DNA of 64,000 nucleotides from contig JBBBDQ010001124.1 of assembly GCA_037127315.1 (NCBI GenBank), positions 1,234,501-1,298,500 of the forward strand. Direction: 5' to 3'. The translations under genes and the position numbers were made by a program. Positions 43,376-54,254 of the stretch are shown here, piece after piece. The stretch's first letter is position 1. Each line of letters starts with the position of its first letter. The stretch comes from Ascarosepion bandense. Its lineage: Eukaryota > Mollusca > Cephalopoda > Sepiida > Sepiidae. The notes below the pieces were generated by a model. It ran no database searches. It saw only the letters and a list, made by a program, of their open reading frames with translations, and was not told the origin of the DNA.

Positions 43376-43845
43376 TGGTTAACCCGGTCAAGATTGTAGT
43401 GATCTTGACAGGGGACATTCTACACCCTGAGAAATATTATCAGGTGAAACTCGGATGATATATGGCATATATTAATATCTCCTGAAGATTTTTGCCAACA
43501 TCAAATGTTTAATACATTTTATTTTAAAAGTTTTGTTTTGTATAATAAAATCTGTCAAAGTACAAATGTGATTATTTAATCAGTTTGATCAGACTAATTA
43601 ACTATCTAACTGCTTTTTTTCTTGTATCTTAGTAGGGCCATTATTTTCTGTCTATCATAGTTTTTTTTATGTCTATCTGTTCATATTTAGATGGTGGGGG
43701 GATTAATATCACCGAATAAGTTATTTTCTCTGTATGATTCATATACATACATAATTTTTTTATTGATTGATTTGCATATCTAAAAAAATGCAGTATATTC
43801 ATGTACTCTTCAAATAGTAAAAGTACTGTAAAACATATCTGTGGG

Positions 43846-44108
43846 TATGTATATATATATATATATATATATATGGTGTGTGTGAGACTGTATCTTTGTA
43901 TAAGATATATGTATGTATAATATAGTTATGTGTGTGTATATGTATGCATAATATACATCAGTGTATAATATATATATATATATATAGCTATATATGCATG
44001 TGTGCATGTATCTGTATAATATATATGTGTGTATAATATGCATATATATATGTGTGTGTGTGTGTATGTGCATAATATATATGTATGCATAGTAGACATA
44101 AGTGTATA

Positions 44109-44140
<32 letters not shown>

Positions 44141-44142
44141 GG
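43846..44142. repeat. Long degenerate (TA/TG)n region
   Basis: About 300 bp of TATATA and TGTGTG runs with 'TATGTGCATAATATATATG'-like higher-order units repeated. Frames within it are low-complexity artefacts. Confidence 0.92.
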
Positions 44143-44795
44143 TTGTTTCACCATTAAACTTTTGCATTTTTATTGTTACTTCATTTTTCTTTCTTTCATT
44201 TTTTACCATTCCGATCTTTTCCTTTTCAAAGAAAAGCCAAGAACTGATGTTCATATCTGAGACGTGGCTAAGTAAAAAGAAAACATTTTTCTTTGATTTC
44301 TTTTTTAAGGCTAAAAAAAAACTTGAAAACAAATAAAATATATTCTTAAAAATGGCAGAAGCCAATCTTTGCATTGCATCATAACAACCAAAAAAAAACA
44401 ACAAAAATCAAAAGCATCATTTTCTTCAGTCATCCACAGTCTCGCAGATGCCAGCTGATTGATATTTGATGACGGGGGGGGGGGGTGAAGGGAGAGTTGC
44501 AGTTTTGTCAATGAGATCTGCAACCATGATGACTGACAAGAAAAGTTGAAGTTCCTTTCAGATATCATAATCTTGATTTTATTTCCTTCCTTGCAGACAC
44601 AAAGAAAAAAAAAGAACAATGATTACAAAAGGAAAATCAGTGTATCAATACGTGACCTATATCCTGTTTATTTGATAACATTTCAACGAGATTTTTGGAA
44701 TTAGGTTTATACTAAACAAGAACAGAAAATACTCGTTGAAAAGTTTATAAAGTATACAGCAGAAATACCTCCAACATATACTTCCCTGAAATACT
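44143..44795. other. Gene-free; contains an 11-G run
   Basis: A G-run at about 44476-44486 is unusual in this AT-rich window. Nothing else is recognised. Confidence 0.5.
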
Positions 44796-44799
44796 ATCC

Positions 44800-45350
44800 A
44801 CTCATGGTACTAGATTGGCATTAAGCTCTCACCCTTTTACTGTGGAAATAGTTAAATGTAATCTTCTCTTCTACACTAACAGTTTCTTTTCTCACACTTT
44901 CCAAATGTGGAAGTCACTTACATTTGCTTGCTGCCCTGATAACTACAATCTCGAAGTTTATGGCTTCTGCTCTGACGAACTTAAATCACTGGTGCCCCCT
45001 AGATGTGAATTTGCATTAGATACTAGATTGGCAACTAGGTCCCACCCTTTTACAGTGAAACCGATGAAATGTAACTGCAATTTCTACTCCAACAGCTTCT
45101 TTCCTCGCACTTCTGCCTGTGGAATTACCTACTGCATGCTTGCTTCCCTGACGGCTGCAACCTCCAGGAGTTTAAATGTAGGGTCAATAGACACCTTCTA
45201 ACACACTAACTCACACCCACTCTCTCCCTATGTACATCCTAAGTCGTCTACCACCCTCCTTCTGACATTTCCCATACCCAATCGCTCTATGTAACCCTCT
45301 GCGCTATAGTGGCAGTGGAATGCCTTGCTTGGGGTGACACGATTAAAAAA
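44800..45350 (+). mobile_element. Two LINE-B fragments fused
   Basis: The first piece (44800-44958) covers the TRLALSSHPFTVEIVKCN and NSFFSHTFQMWKSL blocks. At about 44959 it switches to a better preserved copy: YGFCSDELKSLVPPRCEF, DTRLATRSHPFTVKPMKCN, then the tail, 3' box and poly-A. The switch point is in the 'YNLE' codons. Confidence 0.83.
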
Positions 45351-45351
45351 A

Positions 45352-45495
45352 AAAAATGCAACATCAATTGCCAACTTTGATTCCCATCCCTCTCTTATAT
45401 TTTTTTCAACATCCACAGTATTTTTTTATTCTCTCACTGCACACTAGTGGCGGTGCTGTTTTTCTTGGGGTGAGATGATTATAAAAATTAAACAG
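45352..45495 (+). mobile_element. LINE-B tail fragment
   Basis: It starts at 'AATGCAACATCAATTGCCAA', directly after the poly-A of the previous copy, and ends TCTTGGGGTGAGATGATTAT. Confidence 0.75.
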
Positions 45496-45499
45496 AAAA

Positions 45500-45947
45500 C
45501 AACGTAATGGTGAGACATTAGCTAGATAAAGACACCATTGCCACTAATATCTTACCATGATGTGGGAGGTATTTCTGGATGGTATATATTGTCATATTTA
45601 TGTCACACCCCATCTGATAAAATTCATTATTAATAAATTTCATTTAATTTTTTTTTTTTTTTTTCTGAAAAAAAAATGTCAAGGCACCAAAATGTTATAT
45701 ATGAAAGCATAGTAATTTATTTGTAAATTTACTGATCATATCAAACAACTAATGGGGAAATCTGAAAAGTTAATAAAAAGTTTTGATCAACAGAACTTGT
45801 TAATATATATATATATATATATATATATACAAGCTTTATGAAAATTTAATTAGTGTATTTGAAGTGTCGATAATCCAATTATTTTTATCTTGAGGCTGAA
45901 AAGCATTATCATTTTGAACAAATACAGTACCAACTGGCACATGAAAA
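45500..45947. repeat. Dispersed repeat, pair with 47550-47745
   Basis: About 45710-45915 matches 47550-47745. Shared phrases are 'GTTAATAAAAAGTTTTGATCA', 'GAACTTGT-AATATATA' and 'AATTAGTGTATTTGAAGTGT', then 'AATAATCCAATTATTTT'. Both copies have the same orientation and a TA run at the same place. Confidence 0.8.
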
Positions 45948-46240
45948 CAGTCGGTCAGTTAATTGCTGTACATGATACACACTTGGGTGATCATGTCTCT
46001 TTCAAGACATGACTGACTAGACAGAAGATTTTCTCACAGTAGGTTGCTGTTAAGTTCTGCAGTAAACTGGTTGCCAAACAAGCCAATCTGTCTTGCTATT
46101 AAACCCATAGCTGGAGAGAGAAGAGATGGATTAATACCTTTCTAAAGGGTATTTGAGCATAAGTGAATGAAATGAATTTGAGTGGAATTCGTACTTAGAT
46201 CTCTGATTTCTCATTTGAGGTCAATATCCATTGATGCAAC
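45948..46240 (-). mobile_element. tRNA-derived SINE, family 1
   Basis: The 3' hairpin CATGTCTCTTTCAAGACATG at about 45994-46013 is complete. The head near 46205-46235 is decayed. Confidence 0.85.
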
Positions 46241-46494
46241 CTGATAGACCCAATATATTTTTTGATGATGGCTTAAGAAAACTGAAAATTACAAAAGACA
46301 ATTCATGTTCAAACTCTACCCAGAAACAATAAAATAAATCATAAAATCTTAAACAAAGAATTAAACCAATAGAAAAATAACGTTTAAACAAATGAATTAA
46401 AAAATATGTTGGAATTAATGCATTTTGTAAAATTTTGTAAATAAATTCTCTTTGATTATGTTTGTTTGTATCCATTAAAGATAATGTTTAAACA

Positions 46495-46550
<56 letters not shown>

Positions 46551-46552
<2 letters not shown>

Positions 46553-47251
46553 TACCAGCCATAATTATTTGGTCACCCCAGTGTTTTAAAAATAATGATG
46601 CTATTTTTTAGTATTTATTACCAAGTGAACAATTGTAAATGAAAATAGAATAGTTTCTTTTGTTAATACTGCACAAGAACATATTGCATCAAATGAATTT
46701 ATAAATATTTAATAATTACCTATATTGCAGTTTCATCAATGAAAGAATGAAGAAAATTTAAGATGATTTGGATGAGTTCATCTTTGCTTCCTTGCCTTGT
46801 AAAATTTTGCAAAGTAATAACAAAAGAACCATTCTATTTTCATTTGGCAGTCAGTCAGTTAAGTGCCATGCGCGATACACGCTTTGGGCGATCATGTCTC
46901 GAAAGAGACATGACTGACTGGGCAGAAGATTATCCCGCAGTAGGTTGCCATTGCTTTCTGCGGTAGACTGGTTGCCGACCAAGGCTATAGAACCCAATCC
47001 GTCCTGTTATTTAACCCATAACTGGAAGGAAGAGACGGATTAATACCTTTCCCAAGGGTATTTGCGCGTAAGTGAATGCAAGGAATTCAACTGGAATTCG
47101 AACTTCCTTGCCTTGTAAAATTTTGAAAAGTAATAATAACAAAAGAACCATTCTATTTTCATTTGGCAACAAATACTAAAAATAATATGAAATACATGGT
47201 TTATTTAAAAAAAAAACAAACTAGGGTGGCCTAATAATAATTTCCGGTAGT
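46551..47251. mobile_element. mariner-type MITE split by a SINE
   Basis: The left end ACTACCAGCCATAATTATTT and the reversed right end CACTACCGGAAATTATTATT continue as GGTCACCCCAG and AGGCCACCCTAG. They lie beside TA/CA microsatellite. A related element is at 57805-58160. A SINE is inserted at 46850-47102. Confidence 0.78.
46787..47168 (-). mobile_element. 5'-truncated SINE flanked by ~63-bp direct repeats
   Basis: The SINE (46850-47102) has its 3' hairpin but stops before the tRNA head. It is flanked by 46787-46849 and 47103-47168, which are the same sequence (CTTCCTTGCCTTGTAAAATT … TTCTATTTTCATTTGGCA) except for one base and a 3-bp insertion. Ordinary SINE duplications are 7-20 bp. Confidence 0.85.
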
Positions 47252-47279
47252 GTGTGTGTGTATATATATATATATGTCT

Positions 47280-47500
47280 GTATGTGCTGGAGGCATGGTG
47301 GTGTAATAGATAGAAGCTCAGAATGAAAAATTTGTGAGCCTTGGATGGCACCAATCTATGAGAAGGACAAATCTGAATTCAAATCCTGAAGGATGGTTGG
47401 CAACAAAATTGACTCCCTCACAAGATCAAGATCTGGTGAGGAGGGTAAATGACACCTCAGAAACTAAAATAAAAACTCAGTTGTTAAAGAGCAGATAATC
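47280..47500 (+). mobile_element. Possible third SINE type
   Basis: GGCATGGTGGTGTAATAGAT resembles a box A and 'AATTCAAATCCTG' a box B. They lie about 80 bp apart, longer than in a true tRNA. Only one copy is in the window, so this is tentative. Confidence 0.35.
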
Positions 47501-47549
47501 TATGAGCTATAGATGTATTTAGTTTGCAAGAATTCTTTGTTTTGTTGAA

Positions 47550-47745
47550 CAATAAAAATGAACTTTGGTAAATTTACCCATTATATAAAACAACTAATTA
47601 GGAACTTTGAAAAAGTTAATAAAAAGTTTTGATCAATCGAACTTGTCAATATATATATGCTTTGTGAAAAGTTAATTAGTGTATTTGAAGTGTCAATAAT
47701 CCAATTATTTTCATCTTGATGCTAAAGAGCGTTAACATTTTGAAG
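47550..47745. repeat. Dispersed repeat, pair with 45710-45915
   Basis: See the shared phrases listed for the first copy. Confidence 0.8.
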
Positions 47746-47784
47746 CTTTTAGTTGGTTTAGATAGATATATGTATAGATAGAAC

Positions 47785-48060
47785 GTGAGCAATGATGAGG
47801 TGTTGGAGAGGATACAAACAAGAAGAAAACTTATACTTAACATCAGGAAGAGACAGCTGAGATTCATGGGGCATGTAATGAGGAAGGAGGGCCTGCAGAT
47901 TCTAATTCTCATAGAATGGATAGAGAGACAGGAGAAAGCAGCATGAAACACATTTGATTGGCAGAGTGGGGGTTGGGAGAGATGTCAAGAGGAAAACGAG
48001 ACAAGGCCAAGTGGAAGTCTACAATAGCCCAAGTCCTGAAGGAACATGGCACATAAAGAA
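47785..48060 (+). mobile_element. LINE-A relic
   Basis: Reads VSNDEVLERIQTRRKLILNI, RKRQLRFMGHVMRKEGLQ, then frameshifts to the tail 'GGCACATAAAGAAAATAG'. A LINE-B tail on the other strand begins at once. Confidence 0.82.
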
Positions 48061-48067
48061 AATAGAT

Positions 48068-48556
48068 TTTTTTTTTTTTTTAATCATCTCACCCCAAGCA
48101 AGGCATTCCACTGCCACTATTGTGCATGGGGCTACATAGCGGAAGGTAAAGAGAAGGAGTGGTTAGACATAGGAAATGTCAGGAGGAAGGTGACAGATGA
48201 GTAAGGATAGCGAGGATGAGGGTTGGGCAGATGGGAAGAGTGCTTGATAGAATGGGAGCAGGTTAGTGTGTTAGGAGGTGTCTATTGACCTTACATTTAA
48301 ACTCCTGGAGATTGTAGCCGTCGGGGAAGCAATCGTTTGGAAGAGAATTCCACAGTCGGGAAGTGCGAGGAAAGAGACTGTTGGAGTAGAAGTTATGGCT
48401 GCATTTTATCAGTTTCACTGTAAAAGGGTGGGATCTAGTTGCTAATCTAGTATCTTGTGCAAATTCGTGGGATCTAGTTGCTAATCTAGTATCTCGTGCA
48501 AATTCGTATTTAGGGGGCACCAGTGATCTAAGTTCATCGGAGCAGAAGCCGTGATA
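48068..48556 (-). mobile_element. LINE-B 3' end with 39-bp duplication
   Basis: The antisense 3' box, tail, NSLFPRTSRLWNSLPNDCFP and FKCKVNRHL are well preserved. The segment EFARDTRLATRSH is duplicated in frame (about 48430-48508). Confidence 0.9.
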
Positions 48557-48689
48557 TCATGAACTTCTTTTCATTTAGAGATATTAATTACTGCTCTTGG
48601 TGTCTCCTCTTATTGCCAAGATTTTGCTCACCTTGAAAATCGTTAAGTTATATAATTTTATATATTATTACTATTAAAATTATATAGTT

Positions 48690-48900
48690 ATGAATTAATT
48701 GGACATTGTGACACGGAAATTTCTTTGTTTCAAAATAGATTCTCTTCATCAGGCAATGTTTGATGTTGGTTGTACAGATGATTTACATTTAAATACAAAA
48801 ATCTTCAGTTTGCTGTGTATGTATGAGGAAAGATATAAAATTTACATGTGTGTTTCTTTCAACTAATCAGAGCAAAGATTCAGTGTGGAATTTGGCCCCA
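48690..48900 (-). repeat. Dispersed repeat related to 22385-22600
   Basis: On the minus strand GCCTGATGAAGAGAATC is followed by TTTTGAAACAAAGAAATT, then CCGTGTCACAATGTCC. Order and spacing resemble a decayed hammerhead core, but stem II is not convincing. Confidence 0.6.
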
Positions 48901-49290
48901 AAGAATACATAGTAACTTTTTCTCTTTTTTTCTTCATTCCCTTATCTTACTTTTCTCCTTTCTTTTCCCTCCTTAACATTCAAGATGTTAATCTCTTTTT
49001 AACCTAACCTTAACACTTCCCCCCCCCCACCCGCTAAGTTTTATTGTCTTTAATATGATATGCCCATTTAGTACCAAGGCTGTCCTTTTCACTTTCTTAT
49101 CATTTTTGGTCTCCTAGTTGTAATTTTCTGGAAACCTTTGATTTATAAATAATTTTTTTAAATTTTTAATACTATTAATAATACTACTATCACTATTGTT
49201 ATTAATTTATCTTATATGGTAAAGGAAGTCAGTGTAAGTTACATTTTAATTTTAGCAGGGGTTGTTTATTTTTAATTTACAATGTCATCC
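48901..49290. other. Gene-free pyrimidine-rich stretch
   Basis: It includes a C-run (about 49020-49028). No gene seen. Confidence 0.4.
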
Positions 49291-49291
49291 T

Positions 49292-49605
49292 AGGATGTGC
49301 TTTGTGATGCTGTGGATATTGACTTGGAATGAGAAATCGGAGAGCTGAGTTCAAATTCCAGTTGAATTTATTATATTAACTTACATTCAAATACCCTTGA
49401 GAAAGATATTAATCTGTCTCTTTTCCCTCCAGCTATGGGTTAAATAGCATGACAAATTAATTTCTGTAGCCTTGATTGGCTACCAGTCTAACACAGAATG
49501 TAATGGCAACCTACTACGAGATGATCTTCTGATCAGTCAATCATGTCTCTTTCGAGACATGATCGCCCAAGCATGTATCATGTATAGCACTTAACTGACT
49601 CACTG
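49292..49605 (+). mobile_element. tRNA-derived SINE, family 1
   Basis: Head GGATGTGCTTTGTGATGCTG, box B-like GAGTTCAAATTCC, centre 'GTAGCCTTGATTGGCTACC', and 3' hairpin CATGTCTCTTTCGAGACATG at 49542-49561. Confidence 0.88.
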
Positions 49606-49841
49606 ATCATTATTAGAAAATGTCATGAATTTACCGATGCTTATTCTCTGTCAAATCTCCAAAACACTTGATGAAATTCCTTGTTGCTTGGATTTCAATT
49701 TTGTTCTGTTAACTTCATATCTCAAAAAGTTTATAAATCCTGGAACTTTTTAAATTTTTCTTGTTTTAACATTATTATTTACAATAATAGATATTTGCAT
49801 TTGAGTGGATAGTCTGTTTATTATATATATATATATATATA

Positions 49842-50421
49842 CTAGCAGTATAACCCGGCATTGCTCGAGTGTAATGAAAGATTTAAACCTAATCCATGGT
49901 CCTGGAGCTCAGACTCTTTGGACATTGGCACGAAAGACTAAAAAGCGACAGTTTCCAGTTAAAGAAAAACCATGGACTGAAAGAAAAATGAATGGATGTA
50001 AGTCAAATTTTGATTTCCTGGTATCGATATCAAATAAGATTTTTCATCATAAACTGAATTTTGAAGGCTAAATAAGTCCTCTGAGTAAATGGTATCATGG
50101 CTGAGACTAAGAACTACAATTATACCTACTTAGAGCCAAACCCGAAGCAAAAACTAAAATAAAAGGGCTGAAAAAAAATACAGATATACAGGCAGATAAA
50201 CAGTCACTTATTGTTTCTTATGTCTTTGTCTATGAATGTATCAAATTTGATTAAAATCAGACCACTCCTTCTATAACCTGATATTTTCGATTATCAATTT
50301 TCGATATTTATTGGGTGTACCTTGACACAAAATCTAGCTAAGAACACTCGCAGACGCTTATAGTACAACTGTGTAAATTTTCAAGAAAATCGGTTCAGCA
50401 GTTTCGGAGCCTATAGATAAC

Positions 50422-50467
<46 letters not shown>

Positions 50468-50494
50468 AAAGTTCCATTTATAATTAAGTTTAGA
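49842..50494 (-). mobile_element. Non-autonomous Helitron, family 1
   Basis: The 3' terminus (CTAG at 49842-49845, preceded on the minus strand by GCCGGGTTATACTG) and the 5' terminus TCTAAACTTAATTATAAATG (50494) are both present. A (CA)n run lies near the 5' end. Confidence 0.88.
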
Positions 50495-50509
50495 TTATAT
50501 ATATATATA

Positions 50510-50979
50510 ATTAAACAGTACATTTTAATATCTACTTGCCTTAATCGTTTGAGAAATCTTATTTTGAAAATATTTATTTTCCGGCAGGAATTGAATCTGC
50601 AAACTCCCAACCCCGGGAAAATGATGTCTTTAGATCGAATGTGTGTTACTTACTAGACTATGAAAGATTTCATGGCAGATAAGATTCAGTTTAACCTTTA
50701 AATAGATGTTCTCCTGATTCCTTTTATGTAAAAGGAATCAGGAGAACATCTATCTTTATTTAAATTTATTTAAAATAGAATTTTATTTTTTATCTAAAGG
50801 TTAAATTGAATCTTGTCTGCTATGAAAGTTTTCATAGTTTAGTGGTAACACACATCCAACCTAAAGATGGCATCTCCCCAGTATTGGGAGTGTGGAGGTT
50901 TGATTCCTGCTGGAAGATAGATATTTTCCAAATAAGATCCCTCAAACTATAAAGGCCAGTGGATATTATAATATACTGT

Positions 50980-50980
<1 letters not shown>
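50510..50980. repeat. Head-to-head tRNA-like repeats forming a long palindrome
   Basis: Two arms of about 215-240 bp are inverted copies around a centre at about 50729. The innermost 21 bp on each side (GATGTTCTCCTGATTCCTTT…) are perfectly complementary. Each arm has a tRNA-like block: plus strand TAGTTTAGTGGTAACAC and GGAGGTTTGATTCCTGC (50834-50912), minus strand TAGTCTAGTAAGTAACAC and CAGATTCAATTCCTGCC (50655-50580). The outer arms are diverged. Confidence 0.85.

Positions 50981-50982
<2 letters not shown>

Positions 50983-51056
<74 letters not shown>
50983..51056. repeat. (TA)n(TG)n microsatellite
   Basis: Compound dinucleotide run bordering the palindrome. Confidence 0.97.
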
Positions 51057-51060
<4 letters not shown>

Positions 51061-51569
51061 TATACTTAGTTATGATCTGAGATTAAGGACAGGATGGTTA
51101 AATAAAAAGAAGACAAGAGGAAAACTGTATTTAAATCGCCTACAGAAATTATACTAAAACAGACGAACATACATAATAAGAATTTCAAAGTAAACAGTTG
51201 AATTCCCTTCATTTTAACATCTCGTGACTTTGCACTACACATGAAGGAATTCTAAAACTAAAATATTCTGTTAATCTTTTTGAATGATTTGTGAACGTTT
51301 TTATAGTTGCCAACACTGTTTGTTTATAGATACGTAATTTAGAATAAAGCTCATTTCGTCATTTCAAATTTTCGGTTGCTTATAACCAAGTTTCGTTAAA
51401 ATTCGTTGATTTCCATAACATGTTTATATTTGTTGACATTACGATACATTTCAGAGCAGATATGTTTGTTTATGATGGATTGAAAATTGTGTTATATAGA
51501 CTTGATAAAAACCTCATTTAGACTGGAGGCTTTTCGTGGTCGAGGTCTAAAATGTTACCAGATCAAATG

Positions 51570-51624
51570 ATAGCTTCCCCTATCTAGATAATGGTTGCAG
51601 GTTCGAATCCTGCCGAATGGCACA
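51570..51624 (+). repeat. tRNA 3'-half-like sequence
   Basis: GCAGGTTCGAATCCTGCC is a perfect T-arm with a 7-nt loop and box B. The upstream 'TAGCTTCCCCTATCTAGATA' is shared with 61238-61258. Acceptor and D arms do not pair, so this is a tRNA-derived repeat, not a tRNA gene. TA microsatellite follows. Confidence 0.75.
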
Positions 51625-51998
51625 TATATATATGAAGCAGATTATCCACTTAAATTTGAGTGTCCATTTAAAAAATAATAATGTTAAAGCAAACAAAATT
51701 CAACATATATCAGCTAAATGCAAGTTTCAAAGATTTCTATATAAATCCTGTAATGCTGTGATAAAAAGTAGCATAATCAAGACGGACAAAAACTAGTAAT
51801 AAAATAAAATAATGGTATAAATGAGTACAACTAACCATGTGATTAATAGTGTGGCAGACGAAATTATGTTGAATGTTGTCTGAGTCCGTTTGCATTTATT
51901 TTGAACCAATTCCCTGGTGAAGTCAAGAATGCTTTTCTTCTTCAGATATGGATAAATAAGAGATGACTTGGAGCATATATAGTCATCGTATGGCAGAC

Positions 51999-52159
51999 CT
52001 TCTTGGGGGTTCGCCTCGTGACTTGTCTCCATAAAAATTCACTTGCTATTAAAACCACAACATCAGTTGTTATAGTTGCAGCATTAAAACACAAAATGTC
52101 TACAGGGATAAATAATAATAAAATGCTGATCCAGATTGTTGTGTGAAAAAGCAATGAAG
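51999..52159 (-). CDS. Candidate host exon encoding membrane segments
   Basis: On the minus strand a good 3' splice site (a TTTTTCTTTCTCTCAG-type tract ending at 52160) precedes an open frame. The frame reads SLLFHTTIWISILLLFIPVD, then ILCFNAATITTDVVVLIASE, then FLWRQVTRRTPKK. A GT in AAG|GTCTGC follows at 51998. Two hydrophobic stretches would span a membrane. A different frame further on (51793-52032) ends in a third hydrophobic segment (LLITWLVVLIYTIILF). This region is not obviously repetitive. It could be chance; no family is recognised. Confidence 0.2.
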
Positions 52160-52261
52160 CTGAGAGAAAGAAAAAGTTGTAATAAAATAATAGTAATAAT
52201 GAAGATTCAATCGAATTGCTGTTGTCATAAAATCAGCAGTAATATTATGAAAAAGTAGTCA

Positions 52262-52627
52262 TCTATATAATTAAAACTGAAGATGTGTGTCTGTGTGTGT
52301 AGCCTTACTGATTTCTATTTCTACATACTTTTTTATTTGTCATCCGATTTGTTTCAAAACTTACACACCTCTTGCAAATTTATTATTTTACACAACAAAG
52401 ACAAAGAAATTGTGCATAATCCTCAGCTTAATATTTGTTTTAATTTCTTATTTTTGAGTATTTTTTTTTGTTAAAGATAAGTTCAACACAGTAACTTTTA
52501 CATGGAGAATAACCCTTTCAAAAAGACAAGCGTTATCTCTCGTATTTAATGTCTGCAGATATTGGTTGTATAAAAATAAGAATTCTTATTTTTTCCATCC
52601 CGTGTAATGCCAGGTAGTTACTGCTAG
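52262..52627 (+). mobile_element. Non-autonomous Helitron, family 2
   Basis: The 5' end TCTATATAATTAAAACTGAA and the 3' end GTAATGCCAGGTAGTTACTG plus CTAG are present. It is inserted between A (52261) and T (52628), the canonical Helitron site. 366 bp, no coding. Confidence 0.85.
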
Positions 52628-53320
52628 TAATATAATAATTGAAGGACTGCATCATCATGAATTAAATTTATAAAAAGATGTTAAGATTTTGACGTTTTTG
52701 ATTTTGTTTTTTAAGTTTTAAGATTTTCGTTTTTTAAGTTTTCATGTTTTTGTATACAGCAGCATTCCTTTTAGTCTCAGTTTTTCTTGCTCAAAAACAA
52801 ATATCCTTTTGCCTTACTTAGTTCATGATGCTATGTTCTCTTTCTCTCTCTCAATAATCAATTCCTGATATGAAGTCAATACACGTGAAGCAGTATGTCT
52901 CATTATTACGAGGATAAAATCATCAGCAGCATCTGATAAACTGACCTGAGAATAATGTTCGTTTTATTGATAATTGCTTGTTTAAGCTATATATTGGAAT
53001 TTCTAAGCCTAGTTGATATCATCTAGCAGTGAGCAATTTCAATTGTTAGGCAGGTAATGAGCAACTGAACAGAAAATGGTAGGCAATTAGAAATTTTTGT
53101 GGATGATATAGGATTTTGAGTATTAAAAAAGGTATTTCAACCTATGCTACTTGAAAAAATATATTCAAAGGCGGTATGCAATGTAGCTTTATAAAAAAGA
53201 AAAACTGGAAACTAAGATGGAAATAACTGGCTTGTATTTTTAGATTAAATATAAATATCCCTGCAAACAATGTTTCGGTATTTTCTAAAATTTGAAGAAG
53301 GGTCATTAATATTCTTATAG
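52628..53320. other. Gene-free spacer
   Basis: Includes a local 'TTTTTAAGTTTT' repetition near 52700-52745. No gene seen. Confidence 0.4.
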
Positions 53321-53324
53321 TTCT

Positions 53325-54110
53325 TTTTCTTGTATGTGCCCTGTCCTTTCAGGACGTAGGTGATCATGGCTTTCCACGTCTCCCTATATTTGGTGGTTTT
53401 TAGTATGTTTTCTCCTGTTACATCTTGCAACCCTGTTCCGTCATCCACCTCATCAGGCTCTTCGATTATGTTATCCGCTGCTTTCCTCTGTCTCTTTTTT
53501 CTTCTATCTGGCCTGTCAGCATCAGGTTCTCCAAGCCCTCCTTCCTCATTGCACTTCAGTTGTCTCTTCCTGATGCTCACTATTAATTTTCTTTTCATTG
53601 ACATTCTTTCCAACACTTCACTATTGCTCACATACTCGGTCCATAATATCCACAGCATCCTTCTATAGAACCACATTTCAGTTGCCTCAAGTTTTTCCTT
53701 CATCTTTGATGATATTGTCCAGTATTCACTGCCATATTGAAGAACTGATATCACATAGCAATCCAGTACTCTCTTCTTTGTTTCTAGTGAAAGTTTCCCG
53801 TCTCTTAATAGTTTACTCAACTTCTGGAATGCATCTTTGTGCTTTTGGATCTCAGGACTATAAATGTATAGAAACTGCTTTGATCACAAAGTGAGGAGTC
53901 AGTATATATATTGATTGTAATATGAAACTGATCCCCCACTTTATATCCAGCACCCTTCTGTAGAACCACATTTCAGTTGCCTCAAATTTTTCCTTCATCT
54001 TCGATGATATTGTCCAGTATTCACTGCCATATTGAAGAACTGATATCACATAGCAATCCAGTACTCTCTTCTTTGTTTCTAGTGAAAGTTTCCTGTGTCG
54101 TATTTTACTC
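53325..54110 (-). mobile_element. LINE-A relic with hairpin insertion
   Basis: The minus strand reads KKRVLDCYVISVLQYGSEYW, TISSKMKEKLEATEMWFYRR, MLWILWTEYVSNSEVLERM and LIVSIRKRQLK to VLKGQGT. The ETKKRVLDCY…MWFYRR part is present twice (53690-53800 and 53957-54090), either side of the hairpin at 53881-53950. It is the inverted equivalent of 6142-6526. Confidence 0.88.
53881..53950. repeat. 70-bp hairpin repeat, copy 4
   Basis: Arms TGATCACAAAGTGAGGAGTC and TGATCCCCCACTTTATATCC. Confidence 0.88.
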
Positions 54111-54254
54111 AGCTTCTTATAGTTATTCAGATGAAATAACATTTTTTTCAAATATAATTCAAGTATGGAAAGACGAAGAATGATCAGAAAATATTCACTG
54201 AATTTTTATTAGTTGCTAATAGTGTCAATGGTGTATTGGCATAGCCATGGGTGC

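Noticed and set aside
43810..44404. 114- and 138-codon frames as genes
   Set aside because: They are translations of (TA/TG)n runs, giving long isoleucine-tyrosine and histidine-threonine repeats.
48740..48775. Active hammerhead on the minus strand
   Set aside because: CTGATGA and GAAAC are present in order, but no stem II forms with the required closing pairs and no cleavage triplet pairs into helix I.
51570..51624. Functional tRNA gene
   Set aside because: The T-arm is perfect, but the D arm and acceptor stem do not form and the anticodon loop has a wrong size; the near-copy at 61225 shows it is a dispersed repeat.
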